Below are positions 9,264 through 18,755 of a stretch of 64,000 nt of DNA, one piece after another (the first letter of the stretch is position 1; the number at the start of each line of letters is the position of its first letter). Below the pieces are notes generated by a model, which was not told where the DNA came from, searched no databases, and was given only the letters and a program-made list of their open reading frames with translations. The stretch comes from Methylobacterium amylolyticum (GTDB taxonomy: Bacteria; Pseudomonadota; Alphaproteobacteria; Rhizobiales; Beijerinckiaceae), in NCBI RefSeq assembly GCF_030700245.1, contig NZ_JAUYZI010000037.1:1-64000 (forward strand), read 5' to 3'. Position numbers and translations under genes: made by a program.

Positions 9264-9566
9264 TCACGCCGCCGGCGCGAGCGGCTTGGCCCGCGCGATC
9301 CGCTCCCGCTCGTGCGGGGAGTGCAACGCGTTCCACAGGTCGCTGCGGCGCTGCACGTTCAGCCAGAAATCCGGGCTGTTCCCGAAGACGCGTGCCAGGA
9401 TGAGCGCTGTCGCCGCCGTGACGCTGCGCCGGTCGTTGCACAACTCGTTCACGTGCTTGCGCTGGACGCCCATCGCCTCGGCCAGGGCAGCCTGCGTCAG
9501 GCCGAGCGGCTGCATGAATTCTTCGATCAGGATTTCACCGACCGTGGCGGGCTTTCGGGTGGTCAT
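9264..9566 (-). CDS. HigA-family antitoxin-like Xre protein, no partner toxin
   Basis: 100-residue helix-turn-helix protein of the HigA addiction-module type: VGEILIEEFMQPLGLTQAAL, then AMGVQRKHVNELCNDRRSVT (recognition helix) and FGNSPDFWLNVQRRSDLW. HigA normally neutralises a HigB mRNA interferase encoded directly upstream on the same strand. Here that space (9567-9760) is occupied by a copy of the R1 fold-back repeat and no HigB-like frame is visible, so this looks like an orphan antitoxin. An ATG six codons upstream (MRRPVL) is possible. Confidence 0.85.
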   Translation of the reverse strand: MTTRKPATVGEILIEEFMQPLGLTQAALAEAMGVQRKHVNELCNDRRSVTAATALILARVFGNSPDFWLNVQRRSDLWNALHSPHERERIARAKPLAPAA

Positions 9567-9616
9567 CAGCACGGGTCGCCTCATCGGATTGCCGGTCGAA
9601 GAGTTCGCGATCACCG

Positions 9617-9757
9617 CCTCCGTCTTTGCGAGCGGAGCGAAGCAATCCAGTTGCGCCACGGTTTGAAGTCGCGTGCAGCCCTGGGTCGCTTCGCTGCGCT
9701 CGCGATGACGGCGCGGGTTTGGACAACAGAACGGTTCAGCCGGAAATGCTATCGCCC
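9617..9757 (-). repeat. R1 fold-back repeat, copy 1
   Basis: Arms at about 9621-9650 (CGTCTTTGCGAGCGGAGCGA...) and 9681-9710 (...CGCTCGCGATGACG) pair with each other. The element lies in the 361-bp gap between higA and hisZ; nothing else was seen in the gap. Confidence 0.85.
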
Positions 9758-9927
9758 ACCGTCCTAACCCATCCATCATGACTCAGCGCGTGGCCCGCTT
9801 CCGCGGAGGCGTCCACGTAAGGGCATTGCCTGCGCAGTCCGCGCGTAGCCGGTGCCCCGCGGCATCCGCCCCGGCGTGTCGCCAAGGCGGGCCCCGGTTG
9901 CTACAGAGCGCCCGCGAGAGGATGACC

Positions 9928-11094
9928 ATGACACGACCGGAGGCGGGCGAGACGGGGGTGGGGAGCCAGGCGGGGGCGCGGCTGCTCGCGCATCTGGCGG
10001 CGGCGGGCTACGCGCCCGTGACGCCGCCCGTGCTGCAACCGGTGGAGCCGTTCCTGGAACTGTCCGGCGAGGACATCCGGCGGCGCATCTTCGTGACGCA
10101 GGACGCGGCCGGGGCCGAGATGTGCCTGCGGCCGGAATTCACCATCCCCGTCTGCCGGCTGCACCTGTCGCGGCCGCGATCGGAGCGCGCCGAGGGTGCG
10201 GCGGATTACAGCTATCACGGGCCGGTGTTCCGGCTGGCGGCGGACGAGCCGGACGAGTTCTTCCAGGTCGGCATCGAGTCGATCGGCCGGGCCGACACGC
10301 CGGCCGCCGACGCGGAGGTGCTGGGATTGGCCCTCGAAGGGCTCGCCCTGTTCGGGCGCGCCAGCCCGGCGGTGCGGCTCGGCGACATGGGGCTGACCGT
10401 GGCGCTCCTCGACGGCCTCGGCGTGCCGCCGGCCGCCAAGCGGCGGACCCTGCGGGCACTCGCCGCCGGCCGCTCCCTCGACGCGGTCACCAACGGGGTC
10501 GAGGGCACGCCGGGCGAGGATCCGCACGCGGGCTTGCTCGCGGCGATCCAGGGGCAGGACCCGCGCGGCGTGCGCGCCTTCGTGGAGGACGTCCTGGCCA
10601 TCGCCGGCATCTCGGCGGTGGGCGGGCGCAGCGCCGGCGAGATCGCCGAGCGCTTCCTCGGCAAGGCCGCGGCGCAGGCCAACGGCGGCGCGGGGCTCAA
10701 CGCCGAGAACCGGGCGATCCTCGACCGCTACCGGGCGGTGGCCGGCGATCCCGACGCGGCGGCCCGCGACCTGCGGGCGCTCGCCGCCGACGCGGGGGTG
10801 CGCCACGGACCCCTCGACGCGGCCCTCGACCTGTTCGAGGAGCGCGCCGGCTTCATCGCCGCCCGCGGCCTCGACATCGCGGGCTTCCGCTTCCAGGGCG
10901 GCTTCGCGCGCAACCTCGACTACTACAGCGGCTTCATCTTCGAGGTGACGGCCGGGGATGGGACCGCGGAGGGGCCGGTGCTCGTCGGCGGCGGCCGCTA
11001 CGACGGGCTGCTCGGCCATCTCGGCAGCCCGACCCCGCTGCCGGCGGTGGGCTGCACCTTCTGGATCGAGCGCGTGGCGGGAGCCGGCCGGTGA
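9928..11094 (+). CDS. hisZ: ATP phosphoribosyltransferase regulatory subunit
   Basis: Paralogue of histidyl-tRNA synthetase lacking aminoacylation activity; it binds HisG and is needed for activity or histidine feedback in organisms with HisZ-dependent HisG. About 388 residues. Class II synthetase-like segments are visible: [20 protein letters not shown] (motif 2-like), FQVGIESIG, and [20 protein letters not shown] with [14 protein letters not shown] near the C-terminus. The ATG at 9928 has GAGAGG seven bases upstream; another in-frame ATG is two codons earlier. Its stop overlaps the hisG GTG start by four bases. Confidence 0.92.
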   Translation: MTRPEAGETGVGSQAGARLLAHLAAAGYAPVTPPVLQPVEPFLELSGEDIRRRIFVTQDAAGAEMCLRPEFTIPVCRLHLSRPRSERAEGAADYSYHGPVFRLAADEPDEFFQVGIESIGRADTPAADAEVLGLALEGLALFGRASPAVRLGDMGLTVALLDGLGVPPAAKRRTLRALAAGRSLDAVTNGVEGTPGEDPHAGLLAAIQGQDPRGVRAFVEDVLAIAGISAVGGRSAGEIAERFLGKAAAQANGGAGLNAENRAILDRYRAVAGDPDAAARDLRALAADAGVRHGPLDAALDLFEERAGFIAARGLDIAGFRFQGGFARNLDYYSGFIFEVTAGDGTAEGPVLVGGGRYDGLLGHLGSPTPLPAVGCTFWIERVAGAGR

Positions 11095-12071
11095 GTTCCT
11101 CGGATGTCCTCGTCCTGGCCGTTCCGTCCAAGGGTCGGTTGCAGGAGAACGCCAACGCCTTCTTCGCCCGGGCCGGGCTGAAGCTCGCGCAGGGGTCGGG
11201 CGCCCGCGACTACCGCGGCAGGCTCGTGGGCGTGCCCGACGTGGAGGTGCGCTACCTCTCGGCCTCCGAGATCGCCAGCCAGCTCGCGAGCGGCACGGCC
11301 CATCTCGGCGTCACCGGCGAGGACCTGATCCGCGAGACCCTGCCCGACGCCCGGGGCCAGGTGGAGCTGCTGACGCCGCTGGGCTTCGGCAACGCCACGG
11401 TGGTGGTGGCCGTGCCCCAGGCGTGGATCGACGTGCGGGCGATGGGCGACCTCGACGAGGTCGCGGCCCTGATGCGCGCCCGCCACGGGCGGCGGCTGCG
11501 GGTGGCGACCAAGTACGTCAACCTCACCCGCCGCTTCTTCGCGGAGAAGGGGGTCGCCGACTACCGCATCGTCGAGAGCCTCGGCGCCACCGAGGGCGCC
11601 CCGGCGGCGGGCTCGGCCGAGATCGTGGTCGACATCACCACCACCGGTGCGACGCTCCGGGCCAACGCCCTGAAGGTGCTCGACGACGGCATCATCCTGC
11701 GCTCGGAGGCGAACCTCGTCGCCTCGCTGAAGGCCGCCTGGGGCGAGACCCAGCGCGGGGCGCTGCGCGCCGTGCTCGGCCGCATCGCCGCGGAGGAGCG
11801 CGCCCGCACCACCCGCGAGGTGCGCGCGGCCTTGCCCGAGGACGGGACCATCGACCTCGCCACGCTCGCCGGCCTGCACGAGGCCGAGCTGCCCTACGGC
11901 GCCCCGCGCGGGCCCGACGGCGAGATCGTGCTGCGCTGCCCCGAGGCGGCGGTGTTCGACCTCGCCGACGCGCTGGTGCGGGCGGGAGCCCGGGCGGTGA
12001 GCGTGCGCCGCATCGACTACGCCTTCGCGGCGGAGAACCCGCTGGCGGAGCGGCTGCTGGCCCGGCTCTAA
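11091..12071 (+). CDS. hisG: ATP phosphoribosyltransferase catalytic subunit
   Basis: First enzyme of histidine synthesis: ATP plus PRPP to phosphoribosyl-ATP. 326 residues starting with GTG. Visible motifs: [12 protein letters not shown] at the N-terminus, [20 protein letters not shown], and the PRPP loop [17 protein letters not shown]. After about residue 230 there is a further stretch of roughly 95 residues ending [20 protein letters not shown] that resembles the regulatory C-terminal part of long-form HisG. It is therefore longer than the usual HisZ-dependent short form even though hisZ is translationally coupled upstream. Confidence 0.93.
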   Translation: MSSSDVLVLAVPSKGRLQENANAFFARAGLKLAQGSGARDYRGRLVGVPDVEVRYLSASEIASQLASGTAHLGVTGEDLIRETLPDARGQVELLTPLGFGNATVVVAVPQAWIDVRAMGDLDEVAALMRARHGRRLRVATKYVNLTRRFFAEKGVADYRIVESLGATEGAPAAGSAEIVVDITTTGATLRANALKVLDDGIILRSEANLVASLKAAWGETQRGALRAVLGRIAAEERARTTREVRAALPEDGTIDLATLAGLHEAELPYGAPRGPDGEIVLRCPEAAVFDLADALVRAGARAVSVRRIDYAFAAENPLAERLLARL

Positions 12072-12186
12072 CGCGCGGGCCCGGCAAGCTCGTCCTGGAA
12101 GGGCCATCGCCCGGCCGCCCGCGATCGCCTTCGGTTCGCGACGACGGCGCAGGCAGGGGCGACGGTGCGGCTCGGCCGGGGGGATC

Positions 12187-12360
12187 ATACCGTTTCCGGG
12201 TGAACCGTTCGGTGATCCGGGCCTGCGCCGTCACCGCGAGCCGTAGGCGAAGCCCCCCAGGGCAGCGCGCGTTCTCGGAGGTCGGCGCCGCTGGGTTGCT
12301 TCGCTCCGCTCGTAAGGACGGAGAGCGTCGATCCCGAACCCTTCGGCCGGACGTCGTAGC
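12187..12360 (+). repeat. R1 fold-back repeat, copy 2
   Basis: Begins ATACCGTTTCCGGGTGAACC and runs to ACGTCGTAG. It is nearly identical to the copy at 19208-19382 and to the reverse complement of 33098-33267. The internal arms start at 12229 and end about 12320. Confidence 0.88.
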
Positions 12361-12472
12361 CAGACAGGGCTCCGGACTCGGGTCAACGATCCGCACCCTG
12401 TGAGAGGTGCAACTGCCTCTCTCACGCCACGGTACACGACAGTTCGGCGTTTGCGTCGGCTGATCCCACCAA

Positions 12473-12592
12473 CCCCCTCATCCTGAGGTGCCCCTTGCCT
12501 CGGCAAGGGGCCTCGAAGGAGCCCTCCAGCCAGCCGCGCGATCCCTGGAGCCCTCCTTCGAGGCCCGCTCTCGCGGGCACCTCAGGATGAGG
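12473..12592. repeat. 120-bp palindromic repeat (family R2)
   Basis: Outer arms CCTCATCCTGAGGTGCCC and GGCACCTCAGGATGAGG pair nearly perfectly. Inner arms GCCTCGAAGGAG...CC and CTCCTTCGAGGCCC also pair. A short internal palindrome sits in each half. The CATCCTGAGG...CCTCAGGATG motif is a known kind of scattered repeat in alphaproteobacteria. Located in the 678-bp gene-free stretch 12072-12749, which holds only repeats (R1, R2, R3). Confidence 0.85.
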
Positions 12593-12649
12593 GGGTGGGT
12601 CGGAAACGCCCTTCGACCCGCCGCGTCGTGTACCGTGCTCTCACGCAGT

Positions 12650-12748
12650 CCGTCGTTCCGGGCCCTGCTGGGCAGTCCCGGAATGATGGGGCCTCTCGCC
12701 AACACCGCTGCCAGGCCGGCGTTGACCCAAGTCCGGAGCCCTGGGCCT
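12650..12748 (+). repeat. R3 repeat, copy 1
   Basis: Contains a palindrome around CCGGGCCCTGCTGGGCAGTCC and ATTCCGGG/CCCGGAATGA half-sites, followed by GGGGCCTCTCGCCAACACCG. The reverse complement of 32988-33093 matches it over its length. It ends against the leuS stop codon. Confidence 0.8.
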
Positions 12749-12749
12749 A

Positions 12750-15350
12750 TTACACCACCAGATTGACGATCCGCCCCGGCACGACGATCACCTTCCGCGG
12801 CGCCCGACCCTCCAGCACCTTCCGCACCGCGTCGAGGGCCAGCGTCGCCGCCTCGACCGCCGCGGCGTCGGCATCCCGCGGCACGGTCACGTCCGCGCGC
12901 TTCTTGCCGTTGATCTGGACCGGCAGGGTGATCTCGTCCTCGACGAGCAGCGCGGCGTCGGCCTGCGGCCAGGGCGCGCGGGCGACGAAGCCGTCGCGGC
13001 CGAGCACCGACCAGCATTCCTCGGCGAGATGCGGCATCATCGGCGCGATGAGCTGCACGAGGATGCCGGCGGCCTCTTCCGCCGCGGTGCGGGTGACCGG
13101 ACCGCGCAGGCCCTCCTCCAGGGCGTTGGCCAGGGTGTAGACGTGAGCGACGCAGCGGTTGAAGCGCAGCCGCTCGACATCCTCGCCGACCGCGGCGAGC
13201 GCCCGGTGGGCGGCCTTGCGCAGGGCGAGGTCGGCGGTGCCGTCCCCCGTGGCGGCGGACGCCGCGTTGACCAGCCGCCACACCCGCTGGACGAAGCGGG
13301 CGGCGCCCTGCACGCCCTCCTCGGTCCAGATCACGTCGCGCTCGGGCGGCGAGTCGGACAGCATGAACCAGCGCGCGGTGTCGGCGCCGTAGCTGACGAT
13401 GATGTCGTCCGGATCGACGACGTTCTTCTTCGACTTCGACATCTTCTCGATCGCGCCGATCGCGAGCGGCGCCTGGGTTTTCACGTGAAACGCCCGGCGT
13501 TCCCCGTCCTCGGTCGCGAGCCGCACGTCGGCCGGCGGCACCCACGCCCCGGCCGCGTCCTTGTAGGTCTCGTGGACGACCATGCCCTGCGTGAACAGCC
13601 CGGCGAACGGCTCGGACACGCCGGCCCAGCCGGTCTCGCGCATCGCCCGGGTGAAGAACCGCGCGTAGAGCAGGTGCAGGATCGCGTGCTCGATGCCGCC
13701 GATGTACTGGTCCACGGGCAGCCACCGGTCGACCGCGGCGCGGTCGGTCGGGGCGTCCGTCAGCCACGGCGCGGTGAAGCGGGCGAAGTACCACGACGAG
13801 TCCACGAACGTGTCCATCGTGTCGGTCTCGCGCCGGGCGGCGGCGCCGCAGCGCGGGCACGGCACCTGCCGCCACGCGGCGTCGCGCTCCAGCGGGTTGC
13901 CGGGCTGGTCGAACGAGACCTCCTCCGGCAGCTTTACCGGCAGGTCCGCGACCGGCACGGAAACCGGCCCGCAGGTGTCGCAGTGGATGATCGGGATCGG
14001 GCAGCCCCAGTAGCGCTGGCGCGAGATGCCCCAGTCGCGCAGCCGGAACTGGACCTTGCGGCGCGCGGCCCCCTCCCCTTCGAGCCGCGTCGCGACGGCG
14101 TCGAAGGCGGCGTCGGTGGTCATCCCGTCGAGGAAGCGCGAGTGGATCATCCGCCCGTCGCCGTCGTAGGCGGTGTCGGTGATCGTGAACGTCGCCGGGT
14201 CCTGACCCTCCGGGCAGACCACGGGCGTGTTGCCGAGCCCGTACTTGTTGGAGAAGTCGAGGTCGCGCTGGTCGTGCGCCGGGCAGCCGAACACCGCGCC
14301 GGTGCCGTACTCCATCAGCACGAAGTTCGCGACGTAGACCGGCAGTTCCCAGGACGGGTCGAGGGGGTGGCGCACCGTCAGGCCGGTGTCGAAGCCGAGC
14401 TTCTCGGCGGTGTCGATCGACGCCTGCGCGGTGCCCATGCGCTGGCACGCGGCGATGAAGTCCGTCAGCGCCGCGTTCCCGTCACCGAGCGCCGTGGCGA
14501 GCGGGTGGTCGGCGGCGATGGCCAGGAACTTGGCGCCGAACAGGGTGTCCGGCCGGGTGGTGTAGACGGTGACCGTCTCGGGCTGGCCCGCCACCGCTTG
14601 CGACAGGGCGAACTGCACCTCCAGCCCCTCCGAGCGGCCGATCCAGTTCTTCTGCATCAGCCGGACCTTCTCGGGCCAGCGGTCGAGCCCGTCCAGGGCG
14701 GTCAGCAGGTCTTCGGCGAAGGCGGTGATGCGAAAAAACCACTGGGTCAGCTCGCGCTGCTCCACCAGCGCCCCCGAGCGCCAGCCGCGGCCGTCGATCA
14801 CCTGCTCGTTGGCCAGAACGGTGTGATCGACCGGGTCCCAGTTCACCTTGGCGGTGCGGCGCGCGACCAGCCCCTTCTCCAGGAAGTCGAGGAACATGCG
14901 CTGCTGGTGCTTGTAGTAGTCGGGGTCGCAGGTCGCGACCTCGCGGCTCCAGTCGAGCGACAGGCCCATCGCCTTCAACTGCGCGCGCATCGCCGCGATG
15001 TTGTCGTAGGTCCAGGCGCGCGGGTTGACCTTGCGCTCCATGGCCGCGTTCTCGGCCGGCAGTCCGAAGGCGTCCCAGCCCATCGGGTGGAGCACGTTGA
15101 AGCCCTTGGCGCGCTTGTAGCGGGCCACCACGTCGCCCATCGCGTAGTTGCGCACGTGGCCCATGTGGATGCGCCCGGACGGGTAGGGGAACATCTCCAG
15201 GACGTAGTAGGTCGCGCGCGGGTCGGCGTTGTCGGTCTCGAACAGCCGCGCCTCGGCCCAGGCGGCCTGCCAGCGCGGCTCGGCGTCCTTGGCGTTGTAG
15301 CGCTCGGTCGCGCGCTCCTGGCCGGAGACGGGGTTGGCGGTGTCGGTCAT
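12750..15350 (-). CDS. leuS: Leucyl-tRNA synthetase
   Basis: Charges tRNA-Leu in the cytoplasm. 866 residues, the normal bacterial length. Class I signatures: HIGH-type [11 protein letters not shown] at about residues 55-65 and KMSKS in [15 protein letters not shown] at about 636. The CP1 editing-domain segment has [18 protein letters not shown] and [16 protein letters not shown], and a zinc-type CDTCG...CPRCG pair is present. ATG at 15350 begins [20 protein letters not shown]; a longer open frame upstream runs across the alkyltransferase pseudogene and is not coding. In many alphaproteobacteria leuS precedes lptE-holA; here those genes are 10 kb away. Confidence 0.97.
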   Translation of the reverse strand: MTDTANPVSGQERATERYNAKDAEPRWQAAWAEARLFETDNADPRATYYVLEMFPYPSGRIHMGHVRNYAMGDVVARYKRAKGFNVLHPMGWDAFGLPAENAAMERKVNPRAWTYDNIAAMRAQLKAMGLSLDWSREVATCDPDYYKHQQRMFLDFLEKGLVARRTAKVNWDPVDHTVLANEQVIDGRGWRSGALVEQRELTQWFFRITAFAEDLLTALDGLDRWPEKVRLMQKNWIGRSEGLEVQFALSQAVAGQPETVTVYTTRPDTLFGAKFLAIAADHPLATALGDGNAALTDFIAACQRMGTAQASIDTAEKLGFDTGLTVRHPLDPSWELPVYVANFVLMEYGTGAVFGCPAHDQRDLDFSNKYGLGNTPVVCPEGQDPATFTITDTAYDGDGRMIHSRFLDGMTTDAAFDAVATRLEGEGAARRKVQFRLRDWGISRQRYWGCPIPIIHCDTCGPVSVPVADLPVKLPEEVSFDQPGNPLERDAAWRQVPCPRCGAAARRETDTMDTFVDSSWYFARFTAPWLTDAPTDRAAVDRWLPVDQYIGGIEHAILHLLYARFFTRAMRETGWAGVSEPFAGLFTQGMVVHETYKDAAGAWVPPADVRLATEDGERRAFHVKTQAPLAIGAIEKMSKSKKNVVDPDDIIVSYGADTARWFMLSDSPPERDVIWTEEGVQGAARFVQRVWRLVNAASAATGDGTADLALRKAAHRALAAVGEDVERLRFNRCVAHVYTLANALEEGLRGPVTRTAAEEAAGILVQLIAPMMPHLAEECWSVLGRDGFVARAPWPQADAALLVEDEITLPVQINGKKRADVTVPRDADAAAVEAATLALDAVRKVLEGRAPRKVIVVPGRIVNLVV
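13477..13492. other. Degenerate parS-like site inside leuS
   Basis: GTTTTCACGTGAAACG keeps 13 of 16 bases of TGTTTCACGTGAAACA, including the whole central TTTCACGTGAAAC. It lies in codons for AFHVKTQ of leuS. Two exact parS sites lie at 30970 and 33505. It may bind ParB weakly or be a chance match. Confidence 0.4.
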
Positions 15351-15428
15351 GGCTCGCGATGTCGGCGCTGGGGAGACGGGTGACGGATGTCCAGGGGGAC
15401 CGGTGCCGCCGCACGGGCCGGGCAGTAG

Positions 15429-15824
15429 CATATCCGCGCGGCGGGCGGTCAACGTCCCCGCCATGCCGGTCTCGCCGCGATCCTGTGGGACGCGGACGCA
15501 ACCGGCCGGGTCCGGCGCGGGCCGGAGGCCGAGGAGCCGGACCATCCGGTGCTGGCCGAGACGCGGCGGCAGCGCGCCGCCGACGTCGTCGACGCGCTGC
15601 AAACCTTCGCCCTGCCCCTCGACTTCCGCGGCACCGCGTTCCAGACGGCGGTCCGGACGGCGCTGCTCGCGATTCCCTACGGCGCCACCCGCAGCGACGC
15701 GGAGATCGCCCGGGCGGTCGGGGCGGCCGGCGCGCCGACCGGCTTCGCGGGCGGGCTCGCGCGCGAGCGCCACCGGCCCGGCCTCGAAGGGGCCGGGATC
15801 TTCGCCCTCGCACCGCCTGTTTGA
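15429..15824 (+). pseudogene. Remnant of methylated-DNA-protein cysteine methyltransferase (ogt/ada C-domain)
   Basis: One frame reads [19 protein letters not shown] ... [39 protein letters not shown], then jumps to [20 protein letters not shown]. This is the N-terminal and C-terminal parts of an O6-alkylguanine-DNA alkyltransferase with the segment between them missing, including the catalytic PCHR motif. There is no good start codon: a TAG lies at 15426-15428 and the N-terminus is cut. The product could not transfer alkyl groups. It lies head-to-head with leuS and just before yggS. Confidence 0.8.
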
Positions 15825-15853
15825 CGGGCGAAGGCACCGCACACGAGGACCCG

Positions 15854-16582
15854 ATGACCGACGCCCCCGAAGCCCCCTCCCCGCACGCCGAGCGGCCGCC
15901 GGTCGGCGAGGCCGACGTGGCGGCGGGCCTCGCCGAGGTGCGCGCCGGCATCGCGCAAGCGGCCCGCGACAGCGCGCGCGATCCGGCCACGGTGCATCTC
16001 GTGGCGGTCTCGAAGACGGTGCCGGCCGAGCACATCCTGCCGGCCCTGGAGGCCGGGCAGCGGGTGTTCGGCGAGAATTACGTGCAGGAATCGACCGCGA
16101 AGTGGCCGGCCCTGCGGGCGCGGTTTCCGGACGTGGAGCTGCACCTCGTCGGACCATTGCAATCGAACAAGGCCCGCGAGGCGGTGGCCCTGTTCGACGT
16201 GATCCATTCCCTCGACCGCCTGTCGCTCGCCGCCGCGCTGGCCAAGGAGATCGCGCGCTCCGGCCGGGCGCCGAAGCTGCTGATCCAGGTCAACACCGGC
16301 GAGGAGCCGCAGAAGGGCGGCGTCGCGCCCGGCCAGCTCGCGACCCTGCTCGCCGAGTGCCGCGACACCCACGGCCTGGCGATCCACGGGCTGATGTGCA
16401 TCCCCCCCGCCGACGACCCGCCCTCGGCCCATTTCGCCCTGCTCGCCCAGCTCGCGCACGAGCACAACCTGCCGATCCTCTCGATGGGCATGAGCGCGGA
16501 TTACCCGGCCGCGATCCAGGTCGGTGCGACCCATGTCCGGGTGGGGACGGCGATCTTCGGGGCGCGGACGCGGAAGGTGTAG
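15854..16582 (+). CDS. YggS-family pyridoxal phosphate homeostasis protein
   Basis: 242-residue PLP-binding protein with a fold-type III alanine-racemase-like barrel. PLP Lys is in [13 protein letters not shown], followed by [46 protein letters not shown] and [13 protein letters not shown] near the C-terminus. Members buffer free PLP and influence amino-acid pools. The ATG at 15854 begins [17 protein letters not shown] palindromic element starts 17 bp after its stop. Confidence 0.92.
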   Translation: MTDAPEAPSPHAERPPVGEADVAAGLAEVRAGIAQAARDSARDPATVHLVAVSKTVPAEHILPALEAGQRVFGENYVQESTAKWPALRARFPDVELHLVGPLQSNKAREAVALFDVIHSLDRLSLAAALAKEIARSGRAPKLLIQVNTGEEPQKGGVAPGQLATLLAECRDTHGLAIHGLMCIPPADDPPSAHFALLAQLAHEHNLPILSMGMSADYPAAIQVGATHVRVGTAIFGARTRKV

Positions 16583-16599
16583 TATCGTTCCCGGCTAGA

Positions 16600-16643
16600 G
16601 CGCTCTCCGCCGAAGTGGATGCCGGTTCGGCGAAAGAGAGCGC
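16600..16643 (+). repeat. R5 hairpin repeat, copy 1
   Basis: GCGCTCTCCGCCGAA and TTCGGCGAAAGAGAGCGC form a 15-17 bp stem with few mismatches. It lies 17 bp after the yggS stop. The same element lies directly after a stop at 63591-63634. It could end or stabilise the transcript; no T-run follows. Confidence 0.75.
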
Positions 16644-16700
16644 ATCAAAACAAGGACTTAGAGTCGAGCACGATTGCAACGCGATCGGGAACGGCTCTAA

Positions 16701-16855
16701 AGGGTTCGCGTGTCCCGACCCACGCCGTCATCGCGAGCGCAGCGAAGCGACCCAGGGCTGCGCGCGACTTCAAACCGTGGCGCTGCTGGATTGCTTCGCT
16801 GCGCTCGCAAAGACGGATGGCACGATCGTGAACCCGTCGATCGGATACCTTTCCG
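16701..16855 (+). repeat. R1 fold-back repeat, copy 3
   Basis: Arms at about 16726-16756 (CGTCATCGCGAGCGCAGCGA...) and 16786-16816 (...TCGCTGCGCTCGCAAAGACGG). It ends about 26 bp before the start of an Xre-type gene, in the place where a partner toxin gene would be expected. Confidence 0.87.
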
Positions 16856-16880
16856 TGTATGCCCGATACGAGGCTCCGCT

Positions 16881-17168
16881 GTGACGATCCCCTTCAAACC
16901 CGTCCGGGATCGCTGGAATCAGGATCCCGCTTACCGGGACGCCTACGCGGCGATCGGGCCGGACATGGAACTCGGCTTCGCGATGGCCGAGGCACGCGCC
17001 CGCGCCCGGCTGACGCAGGACGACGTCGCCAAGCGGATGAACACCTCTCAGGGCCAGATCGCCCGTTGGGAACGCGGTCAGGTCATGCCGTCGACGGCGT
17101 CCTTGCGCCGGTACGCCGAAGCGGTCGGAGCACGCCTGACGATCAGGCTGGATCCCGCGGAGGTCTGA
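16881..17168 (+). CDS. Xre-type helix-turn-helix protein (antitoxin-like)
   Basis: 95-residue protein with an Xre helix-turn-helix: LTQDDVAKRMNTSQGQIARW then GQVMPSTASLRRYAEAVGAR. The N-terminal part PVRDRWNQDPAYRDAYAAI is like that of antitoxins that pair with RelE/HigB-type toxins. No toxin gene is adjacent; the upstream space holds an R1 repeat. The GTG at 16881 is the only reasonable start in frame after the repeat. It could also be a stand-alone repressor. Confidence 0.72.
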   Translation: MTIPFKPVRDRWNQDPAYRDAYAAIGPDMELGFAMAEARARARLTQDDVAKRMNTSQGQIARWERGQVMPSTASLRRYAEAVGARLTIRLDPAEV

Positions 17169-17171
17169 GGC

Positions 17172-17726
17172 TCACCCGATCCGCAGGTGCGTGCGCGGCC
17201 CGAGCCGGCGCAGCAGGCGGATCAGGTCGGCGCGGGCCAGCGCCACGCAGCCCTCGGTCGGCCGGTAGCCGGGCCGGGCGACGTGCAGGAAGATCGCCGA
17301 GCCGTGCCCGCGGCGGATCGGGGCGCGGTTGTAGTCGATGTCGAGCACCACGTCGTAGAGCCCGTCCGCCCGCCACATGGCCTCGGCGCCGAGGCCGGGC
17401 ACCGGCAGGCGGACCGGGCGGTTGTAGCGGCGGTCGCGGGCATCGTCGCACCAGCCGTCGTCGCGCCGGGTCGCCCGCAGCGGCAGCGCGGTGCGCGGGC
17501 GGATCGGGAGATGGTCGGGCCGGTAGGCGCCGCCGCGCAGGCGGAACCGGCCCCGGGGCGAGCCGCCGTCGCCCTCGCGCTTGCGCCCGACGATGCCGCC
17601 GGCGCCGAGCGCGCACGGGATCACGCTGGGCCCGACCAGCAGATGGCCGCGGCGGCGGTCGCCGACCGTGGCGCGGACCCGGATCTCGTCCAGCGTCACG
17701 CGCGCGAAGGATCGGGACTTGTTCAC
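17172..17726 (-). CDS. L,D-transpeptidase (YkuD) family protein
   Basis: 184 residues. The YkuD catalytic signature is seen near the C-terminus: HGSAIFLHVARPG then TEGCVALARADL, with the nucleophilic Cys and upstream His. Enzymes of this family form 3-3 peptidoglycan cross-links or attach proteins to peptidoglycan. No signal peptide is visible at the chosen GTG start, preceded by AGGAG; a TTG further upstream at 17843 would add 39 residues of unclear meaning. Arg-rich throughout. It converges with the Xre gene three bases away. Confidence 0.78.
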   Translation of the reverse strand: MNKSRSFARVTLDEIRVRATVGDRRRGHLLVGPSVIPCALGAGGIVGRKREGDGGSPRGRFRLRGGAYRPDHLPIRPRTALPLRATRRDDGWCDDARDRRYNRPVRLPVPGLGAEAMWRADGLYDVVLDIDYNRAPIRRGHGSAIFLHVARPGYRPTEGCVALARADLIRLLRRLGPRTHLRIG

Positions 17727-18000
17727 CTGCGCGCCCGGCTCCTGACCGTGGTCATACCAGCTAAGGTTGCAACTCTGGGAAGTCGATCCCGGCCGGGTAG
17801 ACGACACCGCATTAATTTGCGTGAAGAATTGCGCGCAAGGCAATTTCCGGCCACAAACGTCACCCTATTGTGATCTGCGAACCCGGGCCGACGAAACCGG
17901 GTCCGGGGAACGGAACGCTCGATGCCCGCTTTTGGGTGGCGCTTCGCCTGCCGGATCCCGTCGCTCCATCTGCCGCCGCTTCCCCTAGGGCTTCGTGACG

Positions 18001-18687
18001 ATGTCGAACGCCTATCGCCTGCTGATCTGCGACGATGACGAGATCCTGCGCGACACGCTGATCGAGCAACTCGACCTCTACGAGGAGTTCACGGTGCTGG
18101 GCGAAGCCTGCGCGGCGGACGCCATCGCGCGCGTTTCGGGCGACCGGGTCGACCTCGCGGTGATGGATGTCGGCCTGCCGGACATGGACGGGCGCGAGGC
18201 GGTGCGCCGGATGCGCGCCGCGGGCTTCCGCAGCCCGGTGATCATGCTGACCGCCCAGGATTCCGAGGAGGACCACGTCGAGGGCCTGGAGGCGGGCGCC
18301 AACGACTACGTCACCAAGCCGTTCAAGTTCGGCATCCTGCTCGCCCGCATCCGCGCCCACCTGCGCAGCCACGAGGCCTCCGAGGACGCGGTGTTCCAGA
18401 TCGGCCCCTACACGTTCCGGCCGGGGGCCAAGCTGCTGATCGGCGACCGCGGCTCGAAGCTGAAGCTGACCGAGAAGGAGACCGCGATCCTGCGCTTCCT
18501 GTACCGGGCCGGCCGCGCGGTGGTGAACCGCGACACGCTGCTCGCCGAGGTCTGGGGCTACAACGCCCACGTCACCACGCACACGCTGGAGACGCATATC
18601 TACCGGCTGCGCCAGAAGATCGAGCCGAACCCGGCGATGGCGGCGATCCTCGTCACCGAGGGAGGCGGCTACAAGCTCCTCCCCTGA
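18001..18687 (+). CDS. OmpR-family response regulator
   Basis: 228 residues: an N-terminal receiver domain with the acidic pocket CDDDE (residues 10-14), phospho-acceptor Asp56 in AVMDVGLPDMDG and Lys in YVTKPFK, then a C-terminal winged helix (LTEKETAILRFLYRAGRAVV ... HTLETHIYRLRQKIEP). It binds DNA when phosphorylated; no sensor kinase gene is adjacent. ATG at 18001 was preferred to a GTG two codons upstream. A cyclic-nucleotide-domain gene follows after 68 bp and may share its transcript. Confidence 0.9.
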   Translation: MSNAYRLLICDDDEILRDTLIEQLDLYEEFTVLGEACAADAIARVSGDRVDLAVMDVGLPDMDGREAVRRMRAAGFRSPVIMLTAQDSEEDHVEGLEAGANDYVTKPFKFGILLARIRAHLRSHEASEDAVFQIGPYTFRPGAKLLIGDRGSKLKLTEKETAILRFLYRAGRAVVNRDTLLAEVWGYNAHVTTHTLETHIYRLRQKIEPNPAMAAILVTEGGGYKLLP

Positions 18688-18755
18688 TTGTTTAGGGTTT
18701 TTCGTGTACGCGGTCCCGCCGGGGTTTTTCGCGCGCGGGGCTGTGGGGCGTTTCG

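Noticed and set aside
13029-15383. 784-codon plus-strand frame opposite leuS
   Set aside because: Antisense shadow of leuS; composition is His/Arg/Gly/Val-rich and no motif is recognisable.
15351-16157. Longer N-terminus for leuS
   Set aside because: The extension is Arg/Pro/Ala-rich, crosses the alkyltransferase remnant and yggS in antisense, and lacks any synthetase similarity; the ATG at 15350 gives the normal LeuS start.
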